Shown: positions 9,097 through 20,921, counted from the stretch's first letter. The stretch is 64,000 nucleotides of DNA from Pseudomonadota bacterium (GCA_026390555.1 JAPLFS010000063.1:1-64000), one strand, 5' to 3'. Numbers and translations: made by a program. Notes: a model not told the origin generated them from the letters alone.

Positions 9097-11733
9097 ATGG
9101 GATCCATGCTTTCTACCCTGATCAAAAAAGCTCTAGGCCTCCGCTACTCAATAACCGTACATGGCCTGGAACAGATCGACACCACCCGGGGCGTGCTTGT
9201 GCTCCCAAATCATCCAGCCGAGATCGATCCCATTATCGTCTCAACCTACCTCTGGGATACCCTACGACCACGCCCGGTCGTGATTGAATCGATGTATAAT
9301 CTCCCGTTCCTAAAACCGCTTATGAAGCGGATAGATGCGATCCCGATGGCTGATATGAACTATGAGGCTGGCCCCTACAAGCGCCGGCGAATTCAGCGCA
9401 CCGTTGAGGATATAATTGAGATTCTTAAGGACGGCGAGAATGTACTTATGTACCCATCAGGACGCCTCTCGATTACTGGAGAGGAGAGCCTCGGGGGTAA
9501 CTCTGGATTGGCAACGATCCTTAAGTCTCATCCGCAGGTTAATATAGCTCTGATCCGAATCCGTGGCCTCTACGGGAGTATCTTCTCTAAGGCCTTTACC
9601 GGTAACGTTACTCCAGATGTTGTATCTACAAGCAAGCAGGGGCTAAGGATCTTGGCTGAAAACCTATTCTTCTTTGCGCCGCGGCGTAAAGTTGAGATCG
9701 AGATCTTATTTAATCCATCAGATCTACCCCGCTACGCCGATGCCCTAACGCTCAACAGGTACCTTGAGAAATTTTACAACGACCCAGAGCCGGAGTCAGC
9801 AAGCCTGGTACCTCACAGCCGTTGGACCGGGCGCTGCCCAAGCCTTCCAGAAAAACCTGCGGAACAAAGCACTCAAGATGAGATCCCTGCCGACATTCAG
9901 ACACGGGTACTGAAGCACATAGCGCACGCAGCGAGTGTTCCGGTTGATTCGATCTCGCCAAAGACTAGGCTCGGTGATGATCTGGGGCTCGATTCACTCA
10001 CCATAGCTGAGTTGCTCCTATGGGTTGACCGAGAGTTCGAGGTGCACGACGTTGAGATGAGTGAGATAGTCTCAGTTGAATCAGTTCTGAAAGCAGCGGC
10101 AGGAATGTTGGGCTCAACAGCACCAGGAGCTGAATTTATTCCCCCTGCGATCTGGACTGAGGGGCTCGAGCAACGCCCCGCGCCTGATCTACGGGGCGCT
10201 ACAAGTGTTCATGAAGCCTTTCTGACTGCGTGCACACTCTTTAGCAACAAGCCAGCTCTTGGAGATGCTAGGGTTGGCGTGATGTCGTACAACGACGTAA
10301 AGCTGCGGGTAGTAACAATAGCGCGCCATATCTCAAAGCTTCCGGGCTCGCATATTGCACTACTCTTTCCCGCCTCATGTATTGGATCAATTGCGGTAAT
10401 GGCCACAATACTTGCTGGCAAGATCCCGGTGCTCCTTAACTGGACAGCCGGGAAAAGGGCGCTCCTGCACGCCTGTGACTCTACTAATATTGAATCGATC
10501 CTAACCTCACGCGCCTTTCTTGATATCGTTGCGACCGATCTTCAATTTCTAGAAGAAAAGCTACTACTGATTGAGGACATACGGGAGCAACTAAGCCTTA
10601 AGGATAAGTTGGCCTGCAAACGACTAGCCAGTGAATCTACTCCGCAAATACTGGATGCCTTCGGCCAACGCAAGATCAATAGCAACTCAACCTGCGTAGT
10701 TCTCTTTACGAGCGGCTCAGAGGCGCTGCCAAAGGGTGTGCCCCTCACCCACCGTAATATCCTCTCTAACGTGGCTGGCATACTGGAGGCTTTCCCCCTC
10801 AAGAAAACCGACGTATTGCTCGGATTTCTTCCCCCCTTTCACTCCTTCGGTTTGACGGTCTGTACCCTCCTGCCCATGCTAACTGGCCTACGGGTTGCCT
10901 ACTATCCTAATCCTAACGAAAGTAGAAAGATCGCCAAAGCAATCAAGCTCTGGGGAGCTACGATCGCTGCTGGAACACCGACCTTTCTGCGCTCAATACT
11001 ACGTGCTGGAAAGCCCGAAAACTTTACCTCGCTGCGGGCCCTTGTCTCTGGTGCCGAGCGAGCACCACAGGATCTATTCGACCTGATCAAGACCCTCCCA
11101 CATCCGATCAATCTACTTGAGGGCTACGGCATCACCGAATGTAGTCCGGTGGTGTGCATGAATCGTCCCGGTCAGCCAAATATCGGAGTTGGAAAGCCGC
11201 TGAGCGGAGTTTCGGTCGCAATAGTCCATCCCGAAACGCTCTTAGAGGTTACTGCGGGCGAACAGGGGCTAATCCTTGTTCAGGGTCCATCGATCTTTCC
11301 CGGGTATCTTGAATCTCAACTAACCCCATTTATTAATTACCGCAAATCTGAGTGGTACAATACAGGAGACCTCGGCCGTTTTGAGAACGGATCACTTATT
11401 ATAACTGGGCGCCTTAAGCGCTTTATTAAGATAGCGGGCGAGATGGTGAGCCTGGGTGCCGTAGAGGAGGCGCTCCAGAAACATATTCCATCGGTTGAGG
11501 GAGCACCATCCTTAGCCATTCTTGCCCGTGGCAGTGAGGGCGACTCGCGCCCAAGCCTTGTGCTCTTTGTAGAGAGCGAGATCTCAGTTGAGAAAGCAAA
11601 TGAGATCCTAAAAGAGGAGGGCTTTCCCCCTTTGATTCACATCTCTACAGCAAAGAAACTACGCAGCATTCCGGTACTCGGCAGCGGCAAGACCGACTAT
11701 CAGAGCCTGAAAGCCCTGCTGGTCTTGCCTTAA
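9097..11733 (+). CDS. Acyltransferase / acyl carrier protein / acyl-ACP ligase fusion (Aas-like)
   Basis: This 878-residue protein has three domains. Residues 1-215 form a PlsC-type glycerophospholipid acyltransferase with the HX4D motif at H39-D44 and the YPSGR block. Residues about 260-345 form an acyl carrier protein with GLDSL, the phosphopantetheine serine being about S300. Residues about 370-878 form an ANL-family AMP-binding ligase with the P-loop LFTSGSEALPKG, GYGITECSP and the hinge YNTGDLGRF...TGRLKRFIKIAGE. E. coli Aas joins only the first and last domains and re-acylates lysophospholipids through free ACP. Here the carrier is built in, so a fatty acid could be activated, loaded on the tethered ACP and passed to the acyltransferase within one chain. 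That order is an inference. A second ATG at 9106 is an alternative start. Confidence 0.88.
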   Translation: MGSMLSTLIKKALGLRYSITVHGLEQIDTTRGVLVLPNHPAEIDPIIVSTYLWDTLRPRPVVIESMYNLPFLKPLMKRIDAIPMADMNYEAGPYKRRRIQRTVEDIIEILKDGENVLMYPSGRLSITGEESLGGNSGLATILKSHPQVNIALIRIRGLYGSIFSKAFTGNVTPDVVSTSKQGLRILAENLFFFAPRRKVEIEILFNPSDLPRYADALTLNRYLEKFYNDPEPESASLVPHSRWTGRCPSLPEKPAEQSTQDEIPADIQTRVLKHIAHAASVPVDSISPKTRLGDDLGLDSLTIAELLLWVDREFEVHDVEMSEIVSVESVLKAAAGMLGSTAPGAEFIPPAIWTEGLEQRPAPDLRGATSVHEAFLTACTLFSNKPALGDARVGVMSYNDVKLRVVTIARHISKLPGSHIALLFPASCIGSIAVMATILAGKIPVLLNWTAGKRALLHACDSTNIESILTSRAFLDIVATDLQFLEEKLLLIEDIREQLSLKDKLACKRLASESTPQILDAFGQRKINSNSTCVVLFTSGSEALPKGVPLTHRNILSNVAGILEAFPLKKTDVLLGFLPPFHSFGLTVCTLLPMLTGLRVAYYPNPNESRKIAKAIKLWGATIAAGTPTFLRSILRAGKPENFTSLRALVSGAERAPQDLFDLIKTLPHPINLLEGYGITECSPVVCMNRPGQPNIGVGKPLSGVSVAIVHPETLLEVTAGEQGLILVQGPSIFPGYLESQLTPFINYRKSEWYNTGDLGRFENGSLIITGRLKRFIKIAGEMVSLGAVEEALQKHIPSVEGAPSLAILARGSEGDSRPSLVLFVESEISVEKANEILKEEGFPPLIHISTAKKLRSIPVLGSGKTDYQSLKALLVLP

Positions 11734-11735
11734 AT

Positions 11736-12446
11736 CTAATCATCCTGGGGAATCCTTACAAGTAGGTTCGGAATGCGGCTTAAGATTAGCTCCTTCACCC
11801 GTGGATAATCAGGATAGCCATAATCACCACTTGCACCATCTAATCGGATACCTTCTTGGTACAGTTCAACAAAACCACCACCCCGCGGCGTAACGGTACT
11901 CGACCTCTTTAGACACCCTGCCTCAACGCACTCCCTCTTCGTGGTCATGATAATATCGTAGTGACGGGGACCACCTGCTCGAAAGAAAAGCTCTCCTCCG
12001 ATCTCAATCAGCATGAACTTCTCAGAGTTTTTGCTCGAAAGCACCACCGACTCCTGCGCAAACGCTGCAGCACCGTTATCAATGTATCTATCAAGCAACC
12101 TTAAGCTCACCTCACTTGGCTGACGCTGCTCAATACACGGTAACGTCCCTACCTGCTGAAGTTCCATTATCACAAGTTGCCTGACATTGCTCTGCAGATC
12201 TACGCTCCAGGCGAACCCACTTATAGAGAGAACCGCGTGCGCTGTTTCAAGATCGTGGTGACTAAAAAGGGTTGCAAGTACGATAGCGATCCGTCCGGGA
12301 TTATGCTCAAGGAATGGCTGAGCTATCTGGGCAGCTAATTGCGGCGGGCTTTCGAGCACGGCCGAAATAACGGTCCTCTCTCGATCTGTCGAGAAACTAC
12401 CACCAACTGTGTGCGCTAAATCTTGGCTGGTTTGCATACCGTTCAT
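11736..12446 (-). CDS. Hypothetical protein with possible Janus/PHPT1-like domain
   Basis: A 236-residue protein. The first 110 residues are helical and unrecognised. The C-terminal half shows a pattern I compare from memory with the 14-kDa phosphohistidine phosphatase (Janus/Ocnus) fold: KFMLIEI, then RHYDIIM where PHPT1 has its catalytic His in YHADIYD, then EAGC, a GGG turn, GASGDYGYPDY, and a final helix KELILSRIPN where PHPT1 has KIKAKYP. This is a pattern resemblance, not an alignment score. The gene is convergent with the Aas-like gene, 2 bp away, and divergent from the helicase. A general hypothetical assignment remains possible. Confidence 0.55.
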   Translation of the reverse strand: MNGMQTSQDLAHTVGGSFSTDRERTVISAVLESPPQLAAQIAQPFLEHNPGRIAIVLATLFSHHDLETAHAVLSISGFAWSVDLQSNVRQLVIMELQQVGTLPCIEQRQPSEVSLRLLDRYIDNGAAAFAQESVVLSSKNSEKFMLIEIGGELFFRAGGPRHYDIIMTTKRECVEAGCLKRSSTVTPRGGGFVELYQEGIRLDGASGDYGYPDYPRVKELILSRIPNLLVRIPQDD

Positions 12447-12671
12447 AAATTTCTGACTAGAACACTAGCTTCCTTGTTTTCAACATGCAATTCAATCTTA
12501 AAGCAAGCCCCCTTACAAAATAAATATTGAGATGCAAACTGATTTCATCCCATACAGTCTCTAACCACACACGCAAGAGAGTTAATTTATTTTTGAAGCA
12601 CTTTATCCCCTCGACAGAGCTCTCTAGGTTGATTACCAAGGGGGACTCGTTGATCTGTGTGCTGTTGTTTC

Positions 12672-14306
12672 ATGAGAGCTATTAAAACCGTCACCCCATC
12701 CCCCATCCTACCTAACGCTGATATAAAGCTCAGGCCCTGGCAACAGGAGGCCTTTGGGTGCTACCGGGATTGCGTACTACGCGGCGAACGAACGCTGCTG
12801 ATAGAGGCCACACCAGGCTCTGGGAAAACAACCGCGGCCCTAGTGTTTGCGTTGCATCAACTTAAAAAACGGGGCGCGCGGTGTCTCGGTATCGTTGTGC
12901 CAACAGCGCATCTTAAATTACAGTGGGCGCGCGCTGCGGCTGCCCTGGATCTGCACCTCGATAGCTCATTCTCAAATAGCACAGGAGTCCTTGCCGGTGA
13001 CTACTCAGGTTTTATAGTTACCTACCAACAGGTCGCACAGAAGCCCACGCTCTTTAAACGCCTGACCGCAAACGGCTGCATCATCCTCGATGAGGTGCAT
13101 CATGCTGGAGATGGACTGGCGTGGGGTGCTGGCTTAAGGATAGCCTTTCACGAGGCAAGCTTTATTATCTGCCTAAGTGGCACCCCATTTCGTAGCGACA
13201 ACTGCCCTATCCCATTTATCCCCTACGACGAGCTGGGCTTTAGCCTGCCAGATTATTCCTACCCATACAGCCGCGCCGTTGAGGAGGGGGTCTGTCGCCC
13301 GACCGCATTCTTTACTTACGGCGGCCAGGTGGCGTGGCGTGAAGAGGCCGGGGATGCGAGCGCCCTCTTTAGCGACGAGCTTGATAAGATCGGTCAATCA
13401 AGGCGGCTACGAGCAGCCCTGACGGCGCAGAGTGGCTGGATTGAGCCGCTACTAAAGGAGGCCCATCAGATGCTCATGACAACCCGCCGTGAGCATCCTG
13501 ACGCCGGAGCGCTACTAGTTGCAGCGGACCAAACAAGCGCGCGCAAGTTTGCCAAACTTCTCTCAACCATTACGAATACAACCCCCGTTGTTGTTCTTTC
13601 AGATGAAGCAGAATCAGCTCGCAAGCTCAGAAACTTTAGGGACTCCTCTGAGCCGTGGCTGGTCGCCTGTAACATGGTGAGTGAGGGGGTTGATATTCCA
13701 CGGCTGCGTGTTGGAGTGTACGCCACTACTGTGCGCACTAAGATGTATTTTCGGCAGTTCCTTGGGCGCATCGTGCGCCGTATTCCGAGCCTTAAAACTT
13801 TGCAGGTTGCATACTGCTATCTGCCCGCCGATCCCTCCCTAATCAGACTTGCTGAAGAGATCGAGCAGGAGATTCGCCACTGTATTCGAACCAAGGGAGA
13901 TAACGATGACGAGTTTGAGCGCAAAGAGGTATCAGATACAGAGAAACCAGATCAACCGGAGTGGGAGGCTTTAGCCTCGCAGAATAGTGGCTTAAACTCA
14001 GTTATCGTACACGGTAACCAACTAACCCTCTTTAGCGCAGCCGGATATCAGGATGAGATTCAGCAGGTCGTTAATCAAAAGGTTAGCGCGCGACTAGGTG
14101 AGCGCCGCACCCGCACCGAGGAGAAAACCGTCCTTGTGAATGAGATGCGCAAGCTAATTAATATCTACCACAAACGAAGTGGTCGCTCGCATGCTCAGGT
14201 GCACTCCCAACTGAACGCTCAGCAAAAGGTAAAGACTCAAACCGCCTGTACAGAGAAGCAGCTCCGGGAACGAATCACCATGATTAGAAAGTTGCTGGGG
14301 CAATAG
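12672..14306 (+). CDS. Superfamily 2 DEAD/DEAH-box helicase (RadD-like)
   Basis: A 544-residue SF2 helicase if translation begins at the ATG at 12672. A GTG five codons upstream (12657) is the only earlier option. RPWQQEA is a Q-motif-like opening. Motif I is ATPGSGKT (residues 46-53), motif II is DEVHH (about 140), motif III is SGTPFRSD, and the second RecA domain carries MVSEGVDIPRLR (motif V) and RQFLGRIVRR (motif VI). This layout fits RadD and other DNA repair or type-I-restriction-like helicases. The C-terminal 110 residues are charged, partly coiled-coil and family-specific. It stands alone between divergent and convergent neighbours, so it gives no context clue to a defence or repair partner. 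Confidence 0.85.
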   Translation: MRAIKTVTPSPILPNADIKLRPWQQEAFGCYRDCVLRGERTLLIEATPGSGKTTAALVFALHQLKKRGARCLGIVVPTAHLKLQWARAAAALDLHLDSSFSNSTGVLAGDYSGFIVTYQQVAQKPTLFKRLTANGCIILDEVHHAGDGLAWGAGLRIAFHEASFIICLSGTPFRSDNCPIPFIPYDELGFSLPDYSYPYSRAVEEGVCRPTAFFTYGGQVAWREEAGDASALFSDELDKIGQSRRLRAALTAQSGWIEPLLKEAHQMLMTTRREHPDAGALLVAADQTSARKFAKLLSTITNTTPVVVLSDEAESARKLRNFRDSSEPWLVACNMVSEGVDIPRLRVGVYATTVRTKMYFRQFLGRIVRRIPSLKTLQVAYCYLPADPSLIRLAEEIEQEIRHCIRTKGDNDDEFERKEVSDTEKPDQPEWEALASQNSGLNSVIVHGNQLTLFSAAGYQDEIQQVVNQKVSARLGERRTRTEEKTVLVNEMRKLINIYHKRSGRSHAQVHSQLNAQQKVKTQTACTEKQLRERITMIRKLLGQ

Positions 14307-14322
14307 AGAAGAAGCCGCCCCA

Positions 14323-14832
14323 CTACCGACGTTGATAGGTGCGAAACACGCAGCTCTCGCCCCTACTCTCTGCAGCTAGAGAGAACTCGTGCTCGAACTC
14401 TGTCAACCAAGCATCCCCATCGTGCTTGCCAGAAACAACTGTAAGATGCAGCTCAGTACAGAGCGGCAAGGTTGAGCGGTAGATCTCGGCCCCTCCAATG
14501 ATCCAGATCTTTTGGCCATGTTGGGCAAGCTCGCTCGCCATCTCAATCGCCCCTTCGGGAGAGGACGCTAGCAGGACACCAACAGGCACTGACAAAGCCG
14601 CTGGATTACGTGAAATAACGATATTGGTACGCCCGGGTAGGGGGCGGAATTTTGAAGGAATTGACTCCCAGGTCTTTCTTCCCATTACAACGATATGTCC
14701 ACTTGTGAGCGCCTTAAAATGCTTAAGGTCCTCAGGCAGGTGCCACGGAAGCGCGCCATTTTTCCCGATCAGCCGATCATCGTCCATAGCAACTATGGCA
14801 GCAACTATCGCAGCATCAATTACTCTGTTCAT
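14323..14832 (-). CDS. folA: Dihydrofolate reductase
   Basis: Reduces dihydrofolate to tetrahydrofolate with NADPH. The 169-residue protein carries the family landmarks: AIVAMDDDRLIGKNGALPWHL (the Met20 loop and substrate Trp), the acidic residue in LPEDLKHFK, VVMGRKTWESI for NADPH binding, and IIGGAEIY. An extra ten residues precede the usual start. It sits 6 bp downstream of thyA, which produces the dihydrofolate this enzyme recycles, so the two act in one pathway and almost certainly one transcript. Confidence 0.96.
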   Translation of the reverse strand: MNRVIDAAIVAAIVAMDDDRLIGKNGALPWHLPEDLKHFKALTSGHIVVMGRKTWESIPSKFRPLPGRTNIVISRNPAALSVPVGVLLASSPEGAIEMASELAQHGQKIWIIGGAEIYRSTLPLCTELHLTVVSGKHDGDAWLTEFEHEFSLAAESRGESCVFRTYQRR

Positions 14833-14838
14833 AAGAAC

Positions 14839-15659
14839 CTACACCGCAATATCAAATTTAATTCGTTCGTGCGCCTCATAGCCCTCAAGGGTAAAGTCCT
14901 CGTATTTAAATGAGAACAGATCCTTAACTTCTGGATTAAGCTTCATATTCGGTAACGCTCGCGGCTCCCTTAAAAGCTGTAAACGCGCCCCCTCTACATG
15001 ATTTGAATAGATATGCAGATCACCAAAGGTATGCACGAACTCATGCGCCTTAAGCCCGGTAACCTGCGCTACCATCATCAGTAAAAGGGCGTAGCTTGCG
15101 ATATTAAACGGCACACCGAGCATTAGATCTGCTGAGCGCTGATAGAGCTGCAAGCTAAGCTTATCCCCCGCTACATAGAATTGAAACAGAGTGTGGCAGG
15201 CAGGCGGCGCAACCTCGGGCAGATCTGCTGGATTAAATGCGATCACAACGATACGACGACTCAATGGGGTGTTTTTTATAGCTTCAACCGCTCGCGTAAT
15301 CTGATCAACCCGCCCCTTTGGTCCCTCCCACGAGCGCCACTGCTTTCCGTAGACCGGCCCGAGATCCCCGTTTGCATCGGCCCACTCATCCCAGATTGAG
15401 ACCTTATTATCCTTAAGGTAGCCGATATTGGTGTCCCCCTTAAGGAACCAGAGCAGCTCATAGATAATTGATTTTAGATGAACCTTCTTGGTCGTGACTA
15501 AAGGAAAGCCCGCGCTCACATTAAAGCGTACCTGACGCCCAAAGACCGAATAGGTACCGACCCCGGTACGATCGGGGCGAACTACTACGCCGTTTTTCTC
15601 AACCCCAGCTTCAGGCTTGCCGTTATCAAGAACGTCTTTTACTAGCTCTAAATATTGTC

Positions 15660-15663
<4 letters not shown>
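14839..15663 (-). CDS. thyA: Thymidylate synthase
   Basis: Converts dUMP to dTMP using methylene-tetrahydrofolate. The 274-residue protein has the folate-type ThyA signature: [12 protein letters not shown] near the N-terminus, [10 protein letters not shown], the catalytic cysteine C156 in [30 protein letters not shown] and the C-terminal KFDIAV. The ATG overlaps the stop of the upstream DUF255 gene by 4 bp, which suggests translational coupling, and folA follows 6 bp later. Confidence 0.97.
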
Positions 15664-17768
<2,105 letters not shown>

Positions 17769-17808
17769 GCAAGCAGTTGTACTAGCAAGTGGACTGCGGG
17801 TCTATCTG

Positions 17809-17814
17809 ATTATA
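17809..17814 (-). promoter_or_regulatory. -10 element upstream of DUF255-thyA-folA
   Basis: A perfect TATAAT on the minus strand gives a start site about 34 nt before the ATG at 17768. No good -35 exists at the right distance. The bases just upstream are a G-rich block (AGGGGCGGGGC). Confidence 0.35.
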
Positions 17815-17886
17815 AAAATGCCCCGCCCCTAAATGTAGCATCAATGGGGTCAGGAGGCCTTTACGCGAGCAGCACGTTTGGGCTAG

Positions 17887-18690
17887 CTACCCAAGCACTT
17901 CATTGCAATAGATCGCCTCTGGGCCAACACGCGCCACCATCGCAAAGGCTAAGCTCTCAGGCTCCGTAAAGACCTCGTTACAGAGCCGTTCGGCGACCTC
18001 TGCGGGTTGTTTTGCGGCTGGAGTATCGAAGCTTAGGGATTCCAAGCACTCAAAGAGCACGGTCTCATTAAGGGTTGTAAGGGGGCGCGAGAATACGCAT
18101 AGAACGTCATCGGCCTGAAGCATCACCGAGGCCAGCTCAACGTCGACCATCGAATTAGAGCCGATAAAGGAGCTTCTTCGACTCTCGAATTCATCTGGAC
18201 ACTCCCTGGCATCGCCGACCTTGGCCACCTCGCTCTCAGGGGTATCGAAGAAGGGAAAGAGCTCGTTATTGCGAAAAAGATAAACGCTCCCGTACCCTAC
18301 CCGCCCCGTAGCAAGCCGCCCCTCCTCAATCACAACTCCAAGCAGAGAGGCCGCCATGCGGCCTCCGGCGGCCAGCTTATGACCAAAGCCGTAGACCGAG
18401 GTATTCGCACTGCGAAAGGCATCTTCAAGCGCCTTAACAACTGTCCCCTCGTCCCCAGGTACGCGCTCCTCCCCGGCTGGCTGCGCATAGTGCGCCTCAA
18501 CCCCGAGCATAAAGTAGTCGAGCGCTAGGCGGTATGCGACCTGACTTCCAACGCTCTCACGCACCGCTGCTGAGCCTGCAAAAACCATCTGAGCAGGTTG
18601 TAAGGATGGATTAAAGGCCACGAAAGATGAGCCGTCATGCGCAGCATTTGCTCCTCGGTAGAGGTGGCAATCCAAACGGGTTAACGCCAT
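17887..18690 (-). CDS. Degenerate PP2C-like protein
   Basis: A 267-residue soluble protein whose core follows the PP2C/PPM layout. AASLLGVVIEEGRLATGRVGYGSVYLFRNNELFPF matches the strand-turn-strand block that in active enzymes reads thVGDSRaYl, and ASVMLQADDVLCVFSRPLT matches the block that reads lxxgDxlLLcSDGL. The metal-binding Asp residues are replaced (VGYGS for VGDS, FSRPL for SDGL), so it is probably catalytically dead or uses another mechanism. The assignment is by pattern. It lies 118 bp upstream of the DUF255 gene and divergently from a lipoprotein gene. Confidence 0.6.
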   Translation of the reverse strand: MALTRLDCHLYRGANAAHDGSSFVAFNPSLQPAQMVFAGSAAVRESVGSQVAYRLALDYFMLGVEAHYAQPAGEERVPGDEGTVVKALEDAFRSANTSVYGFGHKLAAGGRMAASLLGVVIEEGRLATGRVGYGSVYLFRNNELFPFFDTPESEVAKVGDARECPDEFESRRSSFIGSNSMVDVELASVMLQADDVLCVFSRPLTTLNETVLFECLESLSFDTPAAKQPAEVAERLCNEVFTEPESLAFAMVARVGPEAIYCNEVLG

Positions 18691-18877
18691 AACCTAGCCT
18701 TCTTCATACTAGAAACTGTGTCATAGCAGAATCGCTGTTGCAAGCATGCAATCCGTGCTCCAATAGGCTCTACATGGATCTACCCCAAAATGCTATTTCG
18801 CTATGTAGTACGTACTTGCTAATGGCTTTATATTAAAGCTAAAACAGGTCGTGCCCCTAAATCAGATAAGGAACGCT

Positions 18878-20620
18878 ATGAGACTAATCCTCGCCACCCT
18901 AATCGCAGTAACCGTGTTCACTACGGCTCTTACAGGCTGTTCCAAGGGATCAGACCAGCAACCTAGCGCCGCCAAGTCTCAAGGGCTGACCCTTCTCCAA
19001 GACCCGCTCCTCAAGAAACTGCCCCCCTCTACCGCCATCTTCTCTATCTTCGATGCCTCTGGAGCTGCCTACCAAGGTGTAAAAAAAACTCCTTGGATGA
19101 AAGCCACCGGAACTGGCTCGCTCCAGCAGGTAATCGATCAAATAAAGAGCTCCGGTGCTAGCGAGAGCTCGCTTAAGACCGTGCAGGCCCTCTACGAAAC
19201 AGTTCAGAAGCTTGGTCTGCTCTCTGCCACTGGAGAGAGCACCGTTGATACCGTAATGAGCAGGTCAGTGGGCTTTTTTGCCCTTGCACCGCAGGATGAA
19301 GTGCCGGTAGAGGCCGGCCTATACCTGACGGCAGCCCCTGGTGTTTCCCTTAAAAGCAAACTACAGCTCCTTGAACAGGCGCTTGGCGAGATGGATCTCC
19401 TCGTATCAGCTCAGAAGATCGGGGGAGTTGATGGCCTCGTTGCAAAGATTCCTGGAGTTCCTGAGGCGATGACCGCGAGGGCTGCTATCTATGTTGCAGC
19501 AACAGACTCACTGATGGCGATCTCATCGTCAAAGAGCGGCGCTGAGTCGCTCTTCTCTTCGGCTGAAACCGATACGCTACAAAACATGCAACGCTCTCCG
19601 GAGTTTCAGAAGGCAGCAACTGCCGTTAACTCCGCTGTTCCCTGTATGTCGTTTACATTTATGGACCTCAAGAAAATATCTGCCCTTGCTGAGACTATGG
19701 GTCTACCAGCAGCCGGCCCTAGCGGAGTGCGGGAGTTCGAGCCGAAAGACATCCCTATCGATGCCATCGCTATGCAGCAGGGGTTTGGAACTCAGTTAAT
19801 TACAGCAATAAGCGCTAGCGTCTCAGGACGCACCGATACGCAGACTAAGGTTCTGCAAGCGCTTGAGGGTAGCTCGCTCCCTCTAAGCATGGCACGCCTG
19901 CCATCAGACACCGCAATAGCTTTTGCCTTTGATACCAAGTTCATCTCGAAGCTTGAAGATGTGGTCAAATCGTTCTCTCCAGACAAGGCGGCCGAGGCTG
20001 CCGCTGCATTCCAGCAGGCCAAGCCTCTGCAGGGCATTACCTTTGGACTTAAGAACGGCGATGGTAGCTCACCGATTCCAGATCTATTTGTAGTTATTGA
20101 GGCAACTAATCGTGATGCCCTCGGCTCTATGGCTGAGGGGCTTATGGGTCAGGGGATGGCGGGAGCGACCGGCCAATCAGCAATGCAGTGGTCAGCAAAG
20201 GAGATCGAGGGTGTTCCAACTAAATTTATCAATACGATGTTCGGAGCTGGCGTCTATCTAGGCTCTCCTAAAGGTTCCAACTCGCTCCTTATCAGCTCCT
20301 CAGAGCGCGCTATCAAGGAGCTTATAGCCGCCTCAAGTGGGGCGCGGCCTGGCATCGCTGCTAGCCTTTCAGCCCCCCTTAAGGCAAACCTTGCACCGCA
20401 AAAATTAATCTCGTATTACGCTAACCTGCCGCAGCTAGGAAGCCTCCTCGATTCAGCCAAGAGTAGCCTCGCCATGTTTACAGGGGGCTCCGCAGAGCTC
20501 GATCAGGCGCTCGATTCTACCCGTCTAAAGAAGCTTGGCTTGATAACGGGCAGCGTCTCCTATGCAAATGGGCTCTTTTTGCTCGAGTCCGTAATGGATG
20601 GGCCCCAGGGAGCGCGCTAG
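18878..20620 (+). CDS. Large outer-membrane or periplasmic lipoprotein, unknown family
   Basis: I place the start at the ATG at 18878 because AAGGA lies 5 nt upstream and the signal peptide then begins directly (MRLILATLIAVTVF). A GTG nine codons earlier is possible. A lipobox LTGC gives a lipid-attached cysteine near residue 20. The mature part, about 560 residues, is rich in Ala, Ser, Gly and Leu with repeated LPxxTAIxF and PxDTAIAFAFD phrases. This suggests two similar alpha/beta halves of the kind seen in DUF3352-like lipoproteins. No catalytic motif is visible. It is divergent from the PP2C-like gene. Confidence 0.8.
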   Translation: MRLILATLIAVTVFTTALTGCSKGSDQQPSAAKSQGLTLLQDPLLKKLPPSTAIFSIFDASGAAYQGVKKTPWMKATGTGSLQQVIDQIKSSGASESSLKTVQALYETVQKLGLLSATGESTVDTVMSRSVGFFALAPQDEVPVEAGLYLTAAPGVSLKSKLQLLEQALGEMDLLVSAQKIGGVDGLVAKIPGVPEAMTARAAIYVAATDSLMAISSSKSGAESLFSSAETDTLQNMQRSPEFQKAATAVNSAVPCMSFTFMDLKKISALAETMGLPAAGPSGVREFEPKDIPIDAIAMQQGFGTQLITAISASVSGRTDTQTKVLQALEGSSLPLSMARLPSDTAIAFAFDTKFISKLEDVVKSFSPDKAAEAAAAFQQAKPLQGITFGLKNGDGSSPIPDLFVVIEATNRDALGSMAEGLMGQGMAGATGQSAMQWSAKEIEGVPTKFINTMFGAGVYLGSPKGSNSLLISSSERAIKELIAASSGARPGIAASLSAPLKANLAPQKLISYYANLPQLGSLLDSAKSSLAMFTGGSAELDQALDSTRLKKLGLITGSVSYANGLFLLESVMDGPQGAR

Positions 20621-20708
20621 CCGCACACTACCCATATATCTCGAAGCCCTACGGAGAGCTCGGTCATCTTAAGGATTGATTACGTAGCCATCTTTTTGGG
20701 GAAGATAT

Positions 20709-20921
20709 ATGAAGACCATGGCCCAGGTACTTGAAATTGCTAGCAGACTTGATCATCTAGGTACATGTGCCGAGTGGATAGCTCGTGAAAGCGTGCATAC
20801 CGATAACTCCGTTTCACAAACCGGTACCCTGATCTCGGTTCTAGCAGAGGATATTCGTGATAGGATCACAGCCCTTGTTTCGGATCTTGAGCAGATCGCA
20901 GAGCTAGAGAGCTCTCACTAA
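20709..20921 (+). CDS. Small hypothetical protein, 70 aa
   Basis: A short, acidic, predominantly helical ORF with a GGGGAAG purine block before the ATG acting as a weak Shine-Dalgarno. The sequence (ASRLDHLGTCAEWIARESVH, then DIRDRITALVSDLEQIAELE) would form two amphipathic helices and has no signal peptide. It lies 88 bp after the lipoprotein on the same strand. No family recognised. Confidence 0.5.
   Translation: MKTMAQVLEIASRLDHLGTCAEWIARESVHTDNSVSQTGTLISVLAEDIRDRITALVSDLEQIAELESSH

Noticed and set aside
12457-12639. 60-codon minus-strand ORF upstream of the possible Janus-domain gene
   Set aside because: AT-rich gap, no Shine-Dalgarno, no protein-like composition; it looks like a chance ORF in a divergent promoter region.
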